From: Rhizobium album
GTDB taxonomy: Bacteria > Pseudomonadota > Alphaproteobacteria > Rhizobiales > Rhizobiaceae
Length of the DNA: 64,000 nt
Assembly (NCBI RefSeq): GCF_003122325.1
Contig: NZ_QFBC01000008.1
Coordinates: 1-64,000, forward strand
Direction: 5' to 3'
Under the pieces are notes generated by a model that worked only from the letters and a program-made list of their open reading frames with translations, searched no databases and was not told where the DNA came from. A program made the translations under genes and the position numbers. Below, in pieces: positions 25,407-34,506 of this stretch; position 1 is the stretch's first letter, and the number at the start of each line of letters is the position of its first letter.

Positions 25407-27539
25407 ATGGACATCGAAAGAACAAGCAGTCATCGGAGACAGCCCCTCATCCGCTACAGGAATGCGGTCCTGCTGGGTTGTACGGCGCTTGTCGCTTTCA
25501 CCCCGAGCCTTTCCTTCGGCCAGGAGGCTGCAGCAGGCTCCGACACGGCTCTCAAGCCGATCGTCCTGGAAGAAAAAAGCGGCCGGGTCGATGCCGATAA
25601 CGACGCGAAGTCGATCATCGCGACGAAAACCACGAGCGGCAGCAAGATCCCGACGGATATCCTGGTAACACCCGCATCGGTTTCGGTGATCACCTCGAAG
25701 GAAATCCAGCAGCGCGGCGCCCAGGATATCGAGCAGGTGATCCAGTACACCGCCGGCGTCGCCACCGATTTCTACGGCTCGGACGACCGTTTCGACTACT
25801 TCAAGATCCGCGGTTTCGATGCCTATATCTACCGCGACGGCCTGACGCTCGGCGACCCCTTCGGCGCCATCCGCGACGAACCCTACGCGTTCGAGCGCGT
25901 CGAGGTGCTCAAGGGTGCCAGCTCGACCATCTTCGGCGTTTCGGACCCGGGCGGTTCGGTCAACTACGTCACCAAGCTGCCGAAGAGCGAGCGTTTCGGC
26001 GAGGCCTTCCTGACGGGCGGTTCGTTCAGCCGCCGTGAAGGCGGTTTCGATTTCGGCGACAACATCACCGAAGACGACACGCTTTCCTATCGCCTGACGG
26101 GCAAGATCCGCAAAGCCGACGACGAATACGATTATTCGCAGGACGACGAGAAGTTCTTCATGGGCGGCCTCACCTGGCGTCCGACAGACATGACGACGCT
26201 CAGCGTCGTCTACGACCATCTGGATCGCGATGGCGTTCCGGGCGGCGGCGGCCATCCGGTCGGTTCCGATTTCAAGCGGAGCCGCTTCTTCGGCGAGCCC
26301 GACTACAATTATCGCGACGTCGACCGCGACACGCTCAGCGTCATGTTCGACCACGATTTCGGTTCCGGCCTGACCTTCAGCGCCAATGCGCGCTACAGCG
26401 ACAGCAAGAGCAATTTCGGTTATGCCTATATCGCCGCGACGCCGACCGACGGCTCGACGATCGCCAAGCGCGATTTCTTCGGCAACGACAGCACGGCCGA
26501 AAACTTCATCATCGACGCCCGGCTGCAATATGATGCAAGCTTCGAATCGATCGACAGCAAGAGCCTGGTCGGCGTGCAATACAATGCGCTCAACTCGACC
26601 AACGATGCCTTTTACGGCAATGCGCCGAACATCGACTGGATGAACCCGGTCTATACGGGCGCGCCGGCATCGGTTCCGCTGTATCAGAGCCTGAAGAACG
26701 ACCAGAAGACCAAGGCCCTCTACGTCCAGCAGGACCTGACCTTCTCCGACAAGGTCATCGCCAGCGTCGGCCTGCGCAACGACTGGCTCGATTTCGAGCA
26801 GGCAAACAACCTCCGCGGCACGACGACGGAGGCGGACCTCAGCGAGTTCACCAAGCGCGCCGGCCTGACCTACAAGTTTACCGACGAGTTCGCCACCTAT
26901 GTGAGCTACGCCGAGTCGGTCCTGCCGCCGTCCCTGACCCTCGAACCGGAACGGGGCGAGCAGTGGGAAGCCGGCATCAAGTACCGGCCCGAGGCATTTC
27001 CCGCTCTCTTCAGCGCCGCCGTCTACGACCTGACCAAGAGCAACATCACCCGCACCAATCCGGCGACCAACATGCAGGAAACCATCGGTGAAGTTCGGGT
27101 CCGCGGCATCGACCTGGAAGCTAAGGCCGAGGTGACCGACAATGTCAGCCTGACCGCCTCCTATTCCTACATGATGTCCGAGATCGTCGAAAACGGCACG
27201 GGCGGCAACGAGGGCAACGAACTGTCCTTCGTGCCGAACCACTTGGCGTCGCTCTGGGTCAACTACATGCTTCCCGGAGAGGGCATGCGCGGCGACATGA
27301 ATTTCGGCCTCGGGGCGCGTGTTTCCGGCGCCTATTATTTCAACGACGCCAACACCCAGTCGACGGGCGCGAACATCGTCTTCGATGCGGCCTTCAGCTA
27401 CAAGATCCGGCCGAACACCGCTTTCGAAGTCAGCGTCAGCAACCTGTTCGACGAGAAGCATGTCGCTTACGGCGGCTTCGGCGCCGATTGGTACAATCCC
27501 GGCCGCGCGGTCTACGCAACGATCCGCCAGACCTGGTAA
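25407..27539 (+). CDS. TonB-dependent siderophore receptor
   Basis: A 710-residue outer-membrane receptor. After a signal peptide (hydrophobic stretch NAVLLGCTALVAFTPSLSFG) comes the plug domain, with VSVITSKEIQQRGAQDIEQV near residue 95 and VEVLKGASSTIFGVSDPGGS near 168. A 22-strand barrel follows, ending in the expected aromatic residue (ATIRQTW). No STN signalling domain precedes the plug, so it is a transporter without sigma-factor signalling. The ATG at 25407 is nearest to the signal peptide. It is divergent from the matching ABC-SIP operon and should import the same siderophore using TonB-ExbBD energy. The ligand class cannot be named. Confidence 0.92.
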   Translation: MDIERTSSHRRQPLIRYRNAVLLGCTALVAFTPSLSFGQEAAAGSDTALKPIVLEEKSGRVDADNDAKSIIATKTTSGSKIPTDILVTPASVSVITSKEIQQRGAQDIEQVIQYTAGVATDFYGSDDRFDYFKIRGFDAYIYRDGLTLGDPFGAIRDEPYAFERVEVLKGASSTIFGVSDPGGSVNYVTKLPKSERFGEAFLTGGSFSRREGGFDFGDNITEDDTLSYRLTGKIRKADDEYDYSQDDEKFFMGGLTWRPTDMTTLSVVYDHLDRDGVPGGGGHPVGSDFKRSRFFGEPDYNYRDVDRDTLSVMFDHDFGSGLTFSANARYSDSKSNFGYAYIAATPTDGSTIAKRDFFGNDSTAENFIIDARLQYDASFESIDSKSLVGVQYNALNSTNDAFYGNAPNIDWMNPVYTGAPASVPLYQSLKNDQKTKALYVQQDLTFSDKVIASVGLRNDWLDFEQANNLRGTTTEADLSEFTKRAGLTYKFTDEFATYVSYAESVLPPSLTLEPERGEQWEAGIKYRPEAFPALFSAAVYDLTKSNITRTNPATNMQETIGEVRVRGIDLEAKAEVTDNVSLTASYSYMMSEIVENGTGGNEGNELSFVPNHLASLWVNYMLPGEGMRGDMNFGLGARVSGAYYFNDANTQSTGANIVFDAAFSYKIRPNTAFEVSVSNLFDEKHVAYGGFGADWYNPGRAVYATIRQTW

Positions 27540-27545
27540 CCGACC

Positions 27546-27577
27546 CGTCCCGTCCGCACCCTGTTGCGGGCGGGACG
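27546..27577. terminator. Hairpin terminator between receptor and araC-type gene
   Basis: A 13-base-pair stem (27546-27558 with 27565-27577, one G-U pair) with a 6-base loop, starting six bases after the receptor stop codon. It sits between convergent genes and could serve both. No long T-run follows. Confidence 0.65.
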
Positions 27578-27627
27578 CAGCCTGTCGGCTGACACATGTG
27601 CATTTCCGGTGCTTGCCGCGATTGCGG

Positions 27628-28503
27628 TTACAGCAGCTGCTGTATCCGGCGCCAGGCGGCGGGCGTGTCGCCGGCGATCTGCCGAAACGTCTTCGTCAGG
27701 TGCGCCTGATCGGAAAACCCCAGCTGTGCCGCGATGTCGGCGACGGAAAGATCGCTTTCCAGCAGCAGTTTCTTGGCGCGGTCGACGCGCTTGGCAAGCT
27801 GCCATTGCAGCGGCGTGCTGCCGGTGGTCTGCTTGAAGACATTGGCGAACCAGCTTTCCGAGAGCCCGACCGTCGAGGCCATTTCGGCAATCGTCAGCCG
27901 GTAGTCGCCATGGACGTCGATGCGGGTCTGCAGTTTGTTCATCTGCGCCTGCGTCAACCTGCCATTGGCGGTCTTGCTGTCGTCGTCGGGAATGTCGAGA
28001 AGGCCGGTGACGATGCTGCCCACCAGGTTCTCGCCGTAGACGGCATGCTTGGACGGGTTCGATATTTCATCGACCAGCAGGCCGGCCAGCGTCTCGATGG
28101 CGCCGAGATCCTGGATTTCCACCGGCCGGCGCAGGGCCGTCATCGCGGCGGAGGCGCCGACGGACGGCGACAGGAACCGCAGGACCCGGTCCTTGTGCAG
28201 ATGCAGGTTGAGATGCGAGAATCGGTGCTTGGATTTGCTGGTGGTCCACATCGGCACGCCGGCAGGCACATAGACCGCCCGCGTCATCGGCCGCGAATGG
28301 CGGGAGAACTGGCCGTCCTCGTTGGAAATCTGAACGCGGGACGAAACATCGTTGAAGAAGATCATGATGCGCGGGTCGTCTGCCAGGTAATATCCCTTGG
28401 CGCCGGTCTGGCTCTCCGCTTCCCAGAAAACACCGACCATGCCGTCGAAACGGCGCCATTTCACCGGCGCGACGACCTTGATGCCCTCCGTATGCCAATC
28501 CAT
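27628..28503 (-). CDS. AraC-family regulator, likely of the siderophore uptake genes
   Basis: A 291-residue protein with an unassigned N-terminal effector domain and a C-terminal AraC/XylS DNA-binding region (about 190-291). Both helix-turn-helix parts are present: LTIAEMASTVGLSESWFANVFKQ and SVADIAAQLGFSDQAHLTKTF. Such proteins activate siderophore uptake genes when they sense the ferric siderophore inside the cell. A TTG 18 bases upstream of the chosen ATG has a better ribosome site (GAAGG), so six more residues are possible. It converges on the receptor gene. A RirA-like site at 28623-28637 lies upstream, linking it to iron status. Confidence 0.85.
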   Translation of the reverse strand: MDWHTEGIKVVAPVKWRRFDGMVGVFWEAESQTGAKGYYLADDPRIMIFFNDVSSRVQISNEDGQFSRHSRPMTRAVYVPAGVPMWTTSKSKHRFSHLNLHLHKDRVLRFLSPSVGASAAMTALRRPVEIQDLGAIETLAGLLVDEISNPSKHAVYGENLVGSIVTGLLDIPDDDSKTANGRLTQAQMNKLQTRIDVHGDYRLTIAEMASTVGLSESWFANVFKQTTGSTPLQWQLAKRVDRAKKLLLESDLSVADIAAQLGFSDQAHLTKTFRQIAGDTPAAWRRIQQLL

Positions 28504-28622
28504 GGAGTGCCAGTAACTCAACCTTCTATTCCACTCTTGTTTGGCGTCGCCGATAACACCCTCAAAGGTGCCGAAGGCAGTTAGTCCGGGCGTTCAAGCG
28601 GAGTCAAATCCCGGAAATAATA

Positions 28623-28637
28623 TGAGTATTATTATCA
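28623..28637. promoter_or_regulatory. RirA-type iron-responsive operator (TGA-N9-TCA) upstream of the araC-type gene
   Basis: The 15 bases TGAGTATTATTATCA match the IRO-box core TGA-N9-TCA bound by the rhizobial iron repressor RirA, with the AT-rich centre normally seen. They overlap an AT-rich inverted repeat, AATAAT/ATTATT (28616-28633), in an otherwise G+C-rich 323-base gap. The site is about 120 bases upstream of the leftward araC-type start and 190 bases before the rightward aldehyde dehydrogenase. Confidence 0.6.
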
Positions 28638-28826
28638 TGTTTTCTGCCGATGGCAAGCGGCACGACTCGCTTGTGCCGCAGCGATCGACACTTCGGCATC
28701 CGGCCGTCCACCTTCTGGAAGCAATCATCAAAATAATTCAACCCGCTCGCCCTTGCTTTCTTGTCTGTTAAAGGCAAGCATCCCGGCGAAACGCGATATG
28801 CACATGGCAGAAGCAAAGGAAGCGCA

Positions 28827-30263
28827 ATGTTCGAAAAGCGGCAGTTCTACATCAATGGTCAATGGGTCGATCCGATCAGGAAACACGACCATTTCGTCAT
28901 CAACCCGTCGACGGAAGAGCCCTGCGCCCTGATCTCCCTCGGCTCGGACGAGGATACGGATGCGGCGGTGAGCGCCGCCAAGACCGCGTTTCCGGGCTGG
29001 GCGGCCACACCGCCTGCAGAACGCAAGCGATATGTCGAGGCGATCCTCGCAGAGTTCGACAAGCGCCGCCAGGAAATGGCGGAAGCCATCTCGGTGGAGA
29101 TGGGTGCGCCGATCGATTTTGCCTTTTCGGCCCAGGCGGGATGCCTTGACTGGCATCTCAAGAATTTCCTCGTCGCCTTCGACGAGATCCAGTGGCTGAA
29201 GCCGCTCAATGCCAATGCGCCGGGCAACATGGTGGCGCAGGAGCCGATCGGCGTCGTCGGCCTGATCACGCCGTGGAACTGGCCGATGAACCAGGTGACG
29301 TTGAAGGTCATCCCGGCGCTGCTCGCCGGTTGCACCTGCGTGCTCAAGCCGTCCGAGGAAGCGCCGCTGTCCTCGATGCTGTTTGCGGAATTCGTCCATG
29401 ACGCCGGCGTGCCGGCGGGCGTGTTCAACCTCGTCAACGGCGACGGTGCCGGCGTCGGCACGCGCCTGTCGTCGCATCCCGACGTCGAGATGATCTCGTT
29501 CACCGGTTCGACGCGGGCCGGACGCGCCATTTCCAAGGCGGCGGCCGAGACCTTGAAGCGCGTGACGCTGGAGCTTGGCGGCAAGGGCGCCAATCTGGTC
29601 TTTGCCGATGCCGACGATGCAGCCGTGGAGCGCGGCGTTCGCCACATGATGTCGAATTCCGGCCAGTCTTGCAACGCGCCGTCGCGCATGCTGGTCGAGC
29701 GTCCGCTTTACGACAAGGCGGTGCAGATCGCGGCCGACGTCGCCAATTCGATCACCGTCGGCCCGGCTTCCGAGCACGGCAACCACATCGGCCCGGTGGT
29801 TAACAAGCGCCAGTGGGACATCATTCAGGGTTACATCGAAAAGGGCATCGAGGAGGGTGGCCGCGTTGTTGCCGGCGGCCCCGGCCTGCCGCAGCATCTC
29901 AACCGCGGCTATTACGTCCGTCCGACGGTGTTTGCCGACGTGAAGCCCGGCATGACGATCGAGCGTGAAGAGATCTTCGGACCGGTTCTGACGATGATGC
30001 CGTTCGACAGCGAGGAAGAGGCGGTGCAGATCGCCAACGACACGCCTTACGGCCTGACCAGCTACGTCCAGACCCAGGACCGCACGCGCCGCAACCGCCT
30101 GTCCTTGCAATTGAAATCGGGCATGGTGGAGATGAACGGCGAAGCCCGTGCCGCCGGCGCGTTCTTCGGCGGCGTCAAGGCCTCCGGCCGCGCCCGCGAA
30201 GGCGGCGTCTGGGGCATCGAGGAATTCCTCGAAAGCAAGGCGATCTCCGGCTGGGCCGACTGA
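28827..30263 (+). CDS. Aldehyde dehydrogenase family protein
   Basis: A 478-residue ALDH. Signatures: [16 protein letters not shown] near residue 147, [11 protein letters not shown] near 223, the catalytic Glu in [12 protein letters not shown] near 246, and the nucleophilic Cys in [12 protein letters not shown] near 280. The start at 28827 follows AAAGGAAGCG; an in-frame ATG at 28761 lacks a ribosome site. It stands alone, with a hairpin about 30 bases after its stop, and its substrate is unknown. Apart from sharing the upstream region with the araC-type gene there is no link to iron uptake. It is clearly distinct from the aldehyde dehydrogenase at 18549. Confidence 0.9.
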   Translation: MFEKRQFYINGQWVDPIRKHDHFVINPSTEEPCALISLGSDEDTDAAVSAAKTAFPGWAATPPAERKRYVEAILAEFDKRRQEMAEAISVEMGAPIDFAFSAQAGCLDWHLKNFLVAFDEIQWLKPLNANAPGNMVAQEPIGVVGLITPWNWPMNQVTLKVIPALLAGCTCVLKPSEEAPLSSMLFAEFVHDAGVPAGVFNLVNGDGAGVGTRLSSHPDVEMISFTGSTRAGRAISKAAAETLKRVTLELGGKGANLVFADADDAAVERGVRHMMSNSGQSCNAPSRMLVERPLYDKAVQIAADVANSITVGPASEHGNHIGPVVNKRQWDIIQGYIEKGIEEGGRVVAGGPGLPQHLNRGYYVRPTVFADVKPGMTIEREEIFGPVLTMMPFDSEEEAVQIANDTPYGLTSYVQTQDRTRRNRLSLQLKSGMVEMNGEARAAGAFFGGVKASGRAREGGVWGIEEFLESKAISGWAD

Positions 30264-30293
30264 TACGGCTGCTCGGCAGCGATAAGGGAGAAG

Positions 30294-30324
30294 GGGCATG
30301 GACTCGCTTTGCGGGTCCATGCCC
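30294..30324 (+). terminator. Hairpin after the aldehyde dehydrogenase gene
   Basis: A perfect 10-base-pair stem (30294-30303 with 30315-30324) and an 11-base loop, 31 bases past the stop codon. There is no T-run, so it is a terminator candidate or mRNA-stabilising hairpin. Confidence 0.55.
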
Positions 30325-30608
30325 GACGCCGACGCGATTCCACGGCGGCTGGAAATCGTCTGGATCGGCATAATCCGTGCCCGACAGCTGGATGGCGCCG
30401 ATCCGCGTCGCGCTGTTTCAGGCGCCGGAGCCATGGCGACCGTCCCGCCGCCGGCCTCGTGCCGTTTGCAGGCACGCCCGGCGATGGCGTCGTGACTTCA
30501 CGTTAAAGTTACGCGTTTGCGCCGCGGTGTTCCATTTTTGTCCTTGCCTGCTCGCTGTTCAAGTGATGATTTTGATGAAACATCACTCGGTCAGGATGAT
30601 AACCGGCA

Positions 30609-30785
30609 ATGAACATGGCCATCTCCGTCGACGTCGCCCAGGAGCCGGACACGGCTCCGGATGCAGAAACACGAACGCAGACCATTCAGGCAACCCTTGC
30701 CATTCTGGATGCGCTCTGGTTCGGATATGATGAAACCGACCGGCTGGCGACATCGTCGCCCAGCCCGGATACGGCTCCGGAGTGA
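30609..30785 (+). CDS. Possible small acidic protein, 58 aa
   Basis: A short frame of 58 residues inside the 543-base gap between the aldehyde dehydrogenase and the convergent SDR gene. It is acidic, with DAETRTQTIQATLAILDALW as a likely amphipathic helix, and it carries the near-repeat PDTAPD/PDTAPE at both ends. Codon third positions are G+C-rich like the neighbours, which favours a real gene, but the ribosome site is weak (AGGATGATAACCGG before the ATG). No family is recognised. The rest of the gap (30325-30608) shows nothing further. Confidence 0.35.
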   Translation: MNMAISVDVAQEPDTAPDAETRTQTIQATLAILDALWFGYDETDRLATSSPSPDTAPE

Positions 30786-30806
30786 AGGGCCTTCCGGCCC
30801 TCGAAA

Positions 30807-31589
30807 TTAAAAGCCGATCAGAGCACCGCCGTCGACCACGAGGGTCTGGCCGGTGACGTATCCTGCCGCTGCCGAAGACAGAAAGACCGAAGCCCAGCCG
30901 ATATCTTCCGGCTTGCCGACCTTGCCCATCTGGATGCGGCCGATGATCTTGTTGTAGCGGGCGGGATCGTTCGAGGTTGCGGCGCGAAACAGATCGGTGT
31001 CGATCCAGCCCGGCGCGATGCCGTTCACCCGGACGTTGCGGCCGGAATATTCCGCCGACAGGCCGCGGACCACGCCCGTCAGTGCCGATTTGGCGGTGGT
31101 ATAGCCGATGACATAGGGCTGGCCGATGAACGAGGTCATCGAAGCGATGAAGATGACCGAGCCGCCGCCGCGGGCGGCCTGCCCGGGAATGATGTGACGC
31201 GTCAGCTCCAGCGCGCCGCGGACATGCACGTCGAACACGCCGTCGAGATCGTCGATCGTCTGCTCCTCGAACGGCTTCTTGACCGTGTTGCCGGCATTGT
31301 TGACGAGAATGTCCACCGGACCGTGCAGTCTTTCGACATCGGCCGCAAAGCCCTGGATGGAGGCGGTGTCGCGGAGATCGAGTTGCAGGACATGCACGTC
31401 GCCGCCGATATCGCCCGCAGCCTGCTGCAGCAGTTCGAGCCGCCGGCCGGCGATGGTGACGCTGGCGCCGGCGGCGACCAGCGCCTTGGCGATGGCCAGC
31501 CCGAGGCCGCTGCCGCCGCCGGTGACGAGGGCATGCTTGCCGGCAAGCCCGAAAGCCTGTTCCAGCGGTGTCGGGGCATGGTTCGTCAT
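30807..31589 (-). CDS. SDR-family oxidoreductase (gluconate 5-dehydrogenase-like)
   Basis: A 260-residue classical short-chain dehydrogenase. It has the cofactor turn TGGGSGLGLAIAKAL near residue 22, NNAGN near 97, the catalytic Ser in IFIASMTSF and the YxxxK pair in GYTTAKSA near 163. The C-terminal VTGQTLVVDGG is the usual SDR ending. The N-terminus and overall pattern resemble IdnO/Ga5DH-type enzymes that interconvert keto-acids and sugar acids. It is the last gene of the GntR-ADH-SDR unit, two bases after the zinc dehydrogenase. A two-step oxidation/reduction of a polyol or aldonate is a reasonable guess. Confidence 0.88.
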   Translation of the reverse strand: MTNHAPTPLEQAFGLAGKHALVTGGGSGLGLAIAKALVAAGASVTIAGRRLELLQQAAGDIGGDVHVLQLDLRDTASIQGFAADVERLHGPVDILVNNAGNTVKKPFEEQTIDDLDGVFDVHVRGALELTRHIIPGQAARGGGSVIFIASMTSFIGQPYVIGYTTAKSALTGVVRGLSAEYSGRNVRVNGIAPGWIDTDLFRAATSNDPARYNKIIGRIQMGKVGKPEDIGWASVFLSSAAAGYVTGQTLVVDGGALIGF

Positions 31590-31591
31590 GG

Positions 31592-32611
31592 TCAGGTCCG
31601 TTCGATGATGATTTTCAGGATGTCGCGATTGGCGTCCCAGTAGGGAAGCGCCTCTTCGGCGTCTTCGAAGGGGAAGATCTTCGAGATCAGCCGGTCGGCG
31701 TCGTCGCCGATGGTTTCGAGATGGGAGACGACGGCGCGGAAATCGTCGATCGTCGCGTTGCGCGATCCCATGATGTCCAGTTCCTTGAGGTTGAAGAACT
31801 GGGTCTGGTAGGTGACCGGCGCCTTGGAATAGCCGACATACACGACACGACCGGCAAAACCGGCAAGCTCGATTGCCTGCGTGAACGTTGCCGGCAATCC
31901 CACCGCCTCGAAGGCGATATCGACGCCATCGTCTGCCGTCAGCTCGTTGACCGCACGGACAAGCTCTTCGCCGCCGGCGGGCAGGGCGCGCCATGCTCCG
32001 AATTTCAGCGCAAGACTGCGCTTCTCCTCGCTTGGATCGACGGCGATGACACGGGCGCCGCGGGCGACGGCGCCGATGAGCACACCCATGCCGATCATGC
32101 CGCAGCCGAGCACCGCCACCGTCTCGCCGGCGACGAGCCGGCCGCGTTCGACGGCGTGAAAACCGACGGACAGCGGCTCGACCAGGGCGAGGTGGCGCGG
32201 TTTCAGCGTCTCGTTGAGGATCAGTTTTTCGGCTGGCAGGACGATTTCTTCGGCCAGGCCGCCATCCTGCTGCACGCCGAGCGTCTTGTTGTAGCGGCAG
32301 GCATTGAGCCGGCCCTTGCGGCAGGAGGAACAACGGCAGCAATTGGTATAGGGCATGACGATGACGCGCCGGCCGGGCCGGTAGGCCGGATCGACTCCGG
32401 GACCTGCGGCAAGGATCTCGCCGCCGATTTCATGGCCGGGAATGCGGGGTAACTGCACCAGCGGATTCAATCCCTTGAAGGTGTTGAGATCGCTGCCGCA
32501 CAGGCCGACATGGCGCACGCGGACCCGCACCTGGCCTTCGCCGAGCACCGGCGCCTCGACGCTGCGAAAGCGCGTCAGGTTTTCTTTCTCTATCTGCAGT
32601 GCCTTGATCAT
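31592..32611 (-). CDS. Zinc-dependent dehydrogenase (RspB/IdnD-like MDR)
   Basis: A 339-residue medium-chain dehydrogenase. The catalytic-zinc Cys is in HVGLCGSDLNTF near residue 38 and the His-Glu pair in PGHEIGGE near 59. The structural-zinc lobe CCRCSSCRKGRLNAC follows near 91, and the NAD-binding GCGMIGMGVLIG near 170. Relatives act on sugar acids and polyols (L-idonate, galactitol, RspB). The start overlaps the stop of the GntR gene by four bases, so regulator and enzyme are translationally coupled. With the SDR downstream it could carry out epimerisation through a keto intermediate. Confidence 0.87.
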   Translation of the reverse strand: MIKALQIEKENLTRFRSVEAPVLGEGQVRVRVRHVGLCGSDLNTFKGLNPLVQLPRIPGHEIGGEILAAGPGVDPAYRPGRRVIVMPYTNCCRCSSCRKGRLNACRYNKTLGVQQDGGLAEEIVLPAEKLILNETLKPRHLALVEPLSVGFHAVERGRLVAGETVAVLGCGMIGMGVLIGAVARGARVIAVDPSEEKRSLALKFGAWRALPAGGEELVRAVNELTADDGVDIAFEAVGLPATFTQAIELAGFAGRVVYVGYSKAPVTYQTQFFNLKELDIMGSRNATIDDFRAVVSHLETIGDDADRLISKIFPFEDAEEALPYWDANRDILKIIIERT

Positions 32612-33315
32612 GCCTCTTCCATGCCTGTTTGCTGCGGCGAACTCTTCTGGAATGCCAGGAGTAGGTTCTGCTCGCTGTATTCGTAGTGGTCGGAAAGCGC
32701 CGCCGTGGCGGCGTCGAGGGAGCGGGCGCGAAATGCCGCAATGATCGAACGATGCGCCGCGCCGGTCTTTTCGCTGTTGGCGGGATTGCTCTTGCCAATC
32801 TCCATGTAGAAGACCAACGTATGCGTCAGCGCCGTGTAGAGCTTCGCCGAGACGCTGTTGCCGGAAATCCGGATGATCTCGTTATGGAACGCGAAATCGG
32901 CTTCTGCGGCCTCATGTGCCGTCAAAGCCCGGTCCATATGGTCGATATGGCGCTCCAGCAGCGCCAGGTCCGCCTCCGTGATCCGCTCCAGCACCTGCGG
33001 CAGCGCGCCGAGATCCATCATCCGGCGGAAATTCAACAGATCCTGGCAGGTTTTCAGGCTGCGGTCGAAATACTGGTCCATGATGTGGAAGACGGCGCTG
33101 ACGTCGGGCGCACGGATACGCGGGCCGCGCTGCGTCTTCTCGATGATTCCGAAGGCCTCCAGATGGATCAGCGCCTCGCGAACCGTGTTGCGGCTGACGT
33201 CCAGCCGCTCGGCGATCAACCGCTCGTTTGGCATCAGGTCTCCCGGCTTGTGGTTCTGCCGGATGTCCGCGCGCAACACCTCGACCACGCTCTGGACTGC
33301 GCTTGTTCTGCTCAC
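32608..33315 (-). CDS. GntR-family (FadR subclass) regulator
   Basis: A 235-residue repressor-type protein. The N-terminal winged helix carries PNERLIAERLDVSRNTVREAL near residue 30, and the C-terminal all-helical FCD ligand domain has DFAFHNEIIRISGN near 140, with a metal- or ligand-binding His. The GTG at 33313-33315 is chosen: GGGGAAG lies just upstream, while an in-frame ATG at 33360 would put the operator palindrome (33326-33346) inside the gene. It is the first gene of the unit with the zinc dehydrogenase and SDR and probably represses it until a sugar acid binds. Confidence 0.87.
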   Translation of the reverse strand: MSRTSAVQSVVEVLRADIRQNHKPGDLMPNERLIAERLDVSRNTVREALIHLEAFGIIEKTQRGPRIRAPDVSAVFHIMDQYFDRSLKTCQDLLNFRRMMDLGALPQVLERITEADLALLERHIDHMDRALTAHEAAEADFAFHNEIIRISGNSVSAKLYTALTHTLVFYMEIGKSNPANSEKTGAAHRSIIAAFRARSLDAATAALSDHYEYSEQNLLLAFQKSSPQQTGMEEA

Positions 33316-33325
33316 GTCTTCCCCA

Positions 33326-33346
33326 TTGGTCCAACAATAGGACCAA
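33326..33346. promoter_or_regulatory. Probable GntR operator (autoregulation)
   Basis: An inverted repeat TTGGTCC-N7-GGACCAA ends 11 bases upstream of the GTG start of the gntR-type gene. The TTGGTCC/GGACCAA arms are typical of FadR-subclass sites, and the position would block transcription of the operon, which fits autorepression. Confidence 0.7.
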
Positions 33347-33454
33347 AATCGAGTTAGCACAAGCCATTCTCCCTGTCGAGAGAGCGATAGGCTTATCCAC
33401 CTCGTCAGGTATGGCGGACGCCTGTTCTTCGCCGCTTATCGAGGGTGTCTGCCG

Positions 33455-33796
33455 TCAGTAGAAGGGGCGTACCTCGACCGGCGCCCGGCAGGCGATGGCG
33501 GCCTTGCGTCCCCATGCCAGGGCCTCGTCGAGGCTGGCGACCTCAAGCACCCAGAAGCCGCCGACATGGTCCCGGGTCGGTAGAAAAGGTCCCTCGGCCA
33601 CCAGAACGGTGCCGTCGGGCTGGGTCCGAAGCGACCTGGCGCGGCTGACCGGTTGCAGCCCGCCGACAAAAATCCGAATGCCGGCGGCGACCATCTCCTC
33701 GTTGAGGATGTCGATATCCCGCTCCATCGCTGGGTCCTCTTCAGCGAACGGATCGTAGTCGTCGGGGTGATGAATGGCGACAAGGTATTGTGACAT
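33455..33796 (-). CDS. YCII-related protein
   Basis: A 113-residue protein of the YCII family: MSQYLVAIHHPDDYDP at the start, LQPVSRARSLR in the middle, then FLPTRDHVGGFWVLEVASLDEALAWGRK. That block corresponds to the family pattern PF..TKE.lgGF.ii.a.d.deA. Rhizobial members are often annotated beside ECF sigma factors, though none is adjacent here. The His/Asp near the N-terminus is the usual putative active site; a biochemical role is not established for this branch. AGGAGA precedes the ATG at 33794-33796. It is followed, after 147 bases upstream on the same strand, by the GFA gene. Confidence 0.85.
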   Translation of the reverse strand: MSQYLVAIHHPDDYDPFAEEDPAMERDIDILNEEMVAAGIRIFVGGLQPVSRARSLRTQPDGTVLVAEGPFLPTRDHVGGFWVLEVASLDEALAWGRKAAIACRAPVEVRPFY

Positions 33797-33943
33797 GGGG
33801 TCTCCTGCGGCAGGAATGGGCAGCACGTTTGTCCTGCCCTCGTTGCAAGGACGCGCGGATCTACCGGAAGCCGACACCGCGCCCGTAAATCCTTGCCGGT
33901 AAGCCAATGCGCGGAAGCTCCCGGCAATTTCCCGAGCCTCGGC

Positions 33944-34336
33944 CTATTCCTCGAAACGGTTTTCCGACTCGCGATCCCGGTCGTAGCGGCGCGCCAAGGG
34001 GAACGGCGGCAGCCAGGATTCCCGCCTTATGGTCCAGAGTTCGTATGTCGGTTTCAGCTCGTCCGGCGCATCCAGGGAGCCCAGGTTGACCTCGATTTCG
34101 TCGCCGGTGCGGGCAAAGACGGGAGAGCCGCAGCGGGGACAGAAAAACCGCCCGGCATAATCGCGTGTTTCTCCCTCGACAGTGACCGCCTCCCGGGGAA
34201 AAATTGCCGAGGCATGAAACAGAGCCCCGTGATGTTTGCGGCAATCGAGGCAATGGCAGAGGCCGATCCTGTAAGGTTTTCCCGACGCCACAAATCGCAC
34301 GCTGCCGCAAAGGCAGCCGCCAGTAAAACGATCCAT
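33944..34336 (-). CDS. GFA-family (CENP-V/GFA domain) zinc protein
   Basis: A 130-residue single-domain protein of the glutathione-dependent formaldehyde-activating fold. It has the full set of zinc cysteines: GGCLCGSVRF near residue 6, LCHCLDCRKHHGA near 26 and FCPRCGSPVFAR near 70. Most members of this family have no proven enzymatic function despite the name. GGAGGAG lies just before the ATG at 34334-34336, a strong start; the frame extends further upstream without support. It diverges from the topoisomerase gene. Confidence 0.88.
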   Translation of the reverse strand: MDRFTGGCLCGSVRFVASGKPYRIGLCHCLDCRKHHGALFHASAIFPREAVTVEGETRDYAGRFFCPRCGSPVFARTGDEIEVNLGSLDAPDELKPTYELWTIRRESWLPPFPLARRYDRDRESENRFEE

Positions 34337-34506
34337 GCCGCGTCTCCTCCGAAATCGAGCCCAGCAGATAGTTACAACGGGCGGCGGGTTCATCGCAATT
34401 GCCCCATGGAGGTCCTGAGGCCTCTTCCGCATCGGCCGGCCTGCGCTCCGCCCGCTGCTTGCGTTTTCACATGGAACCGGTTGGCGGCAATCCGGTTTAT
34501 GGCGAT

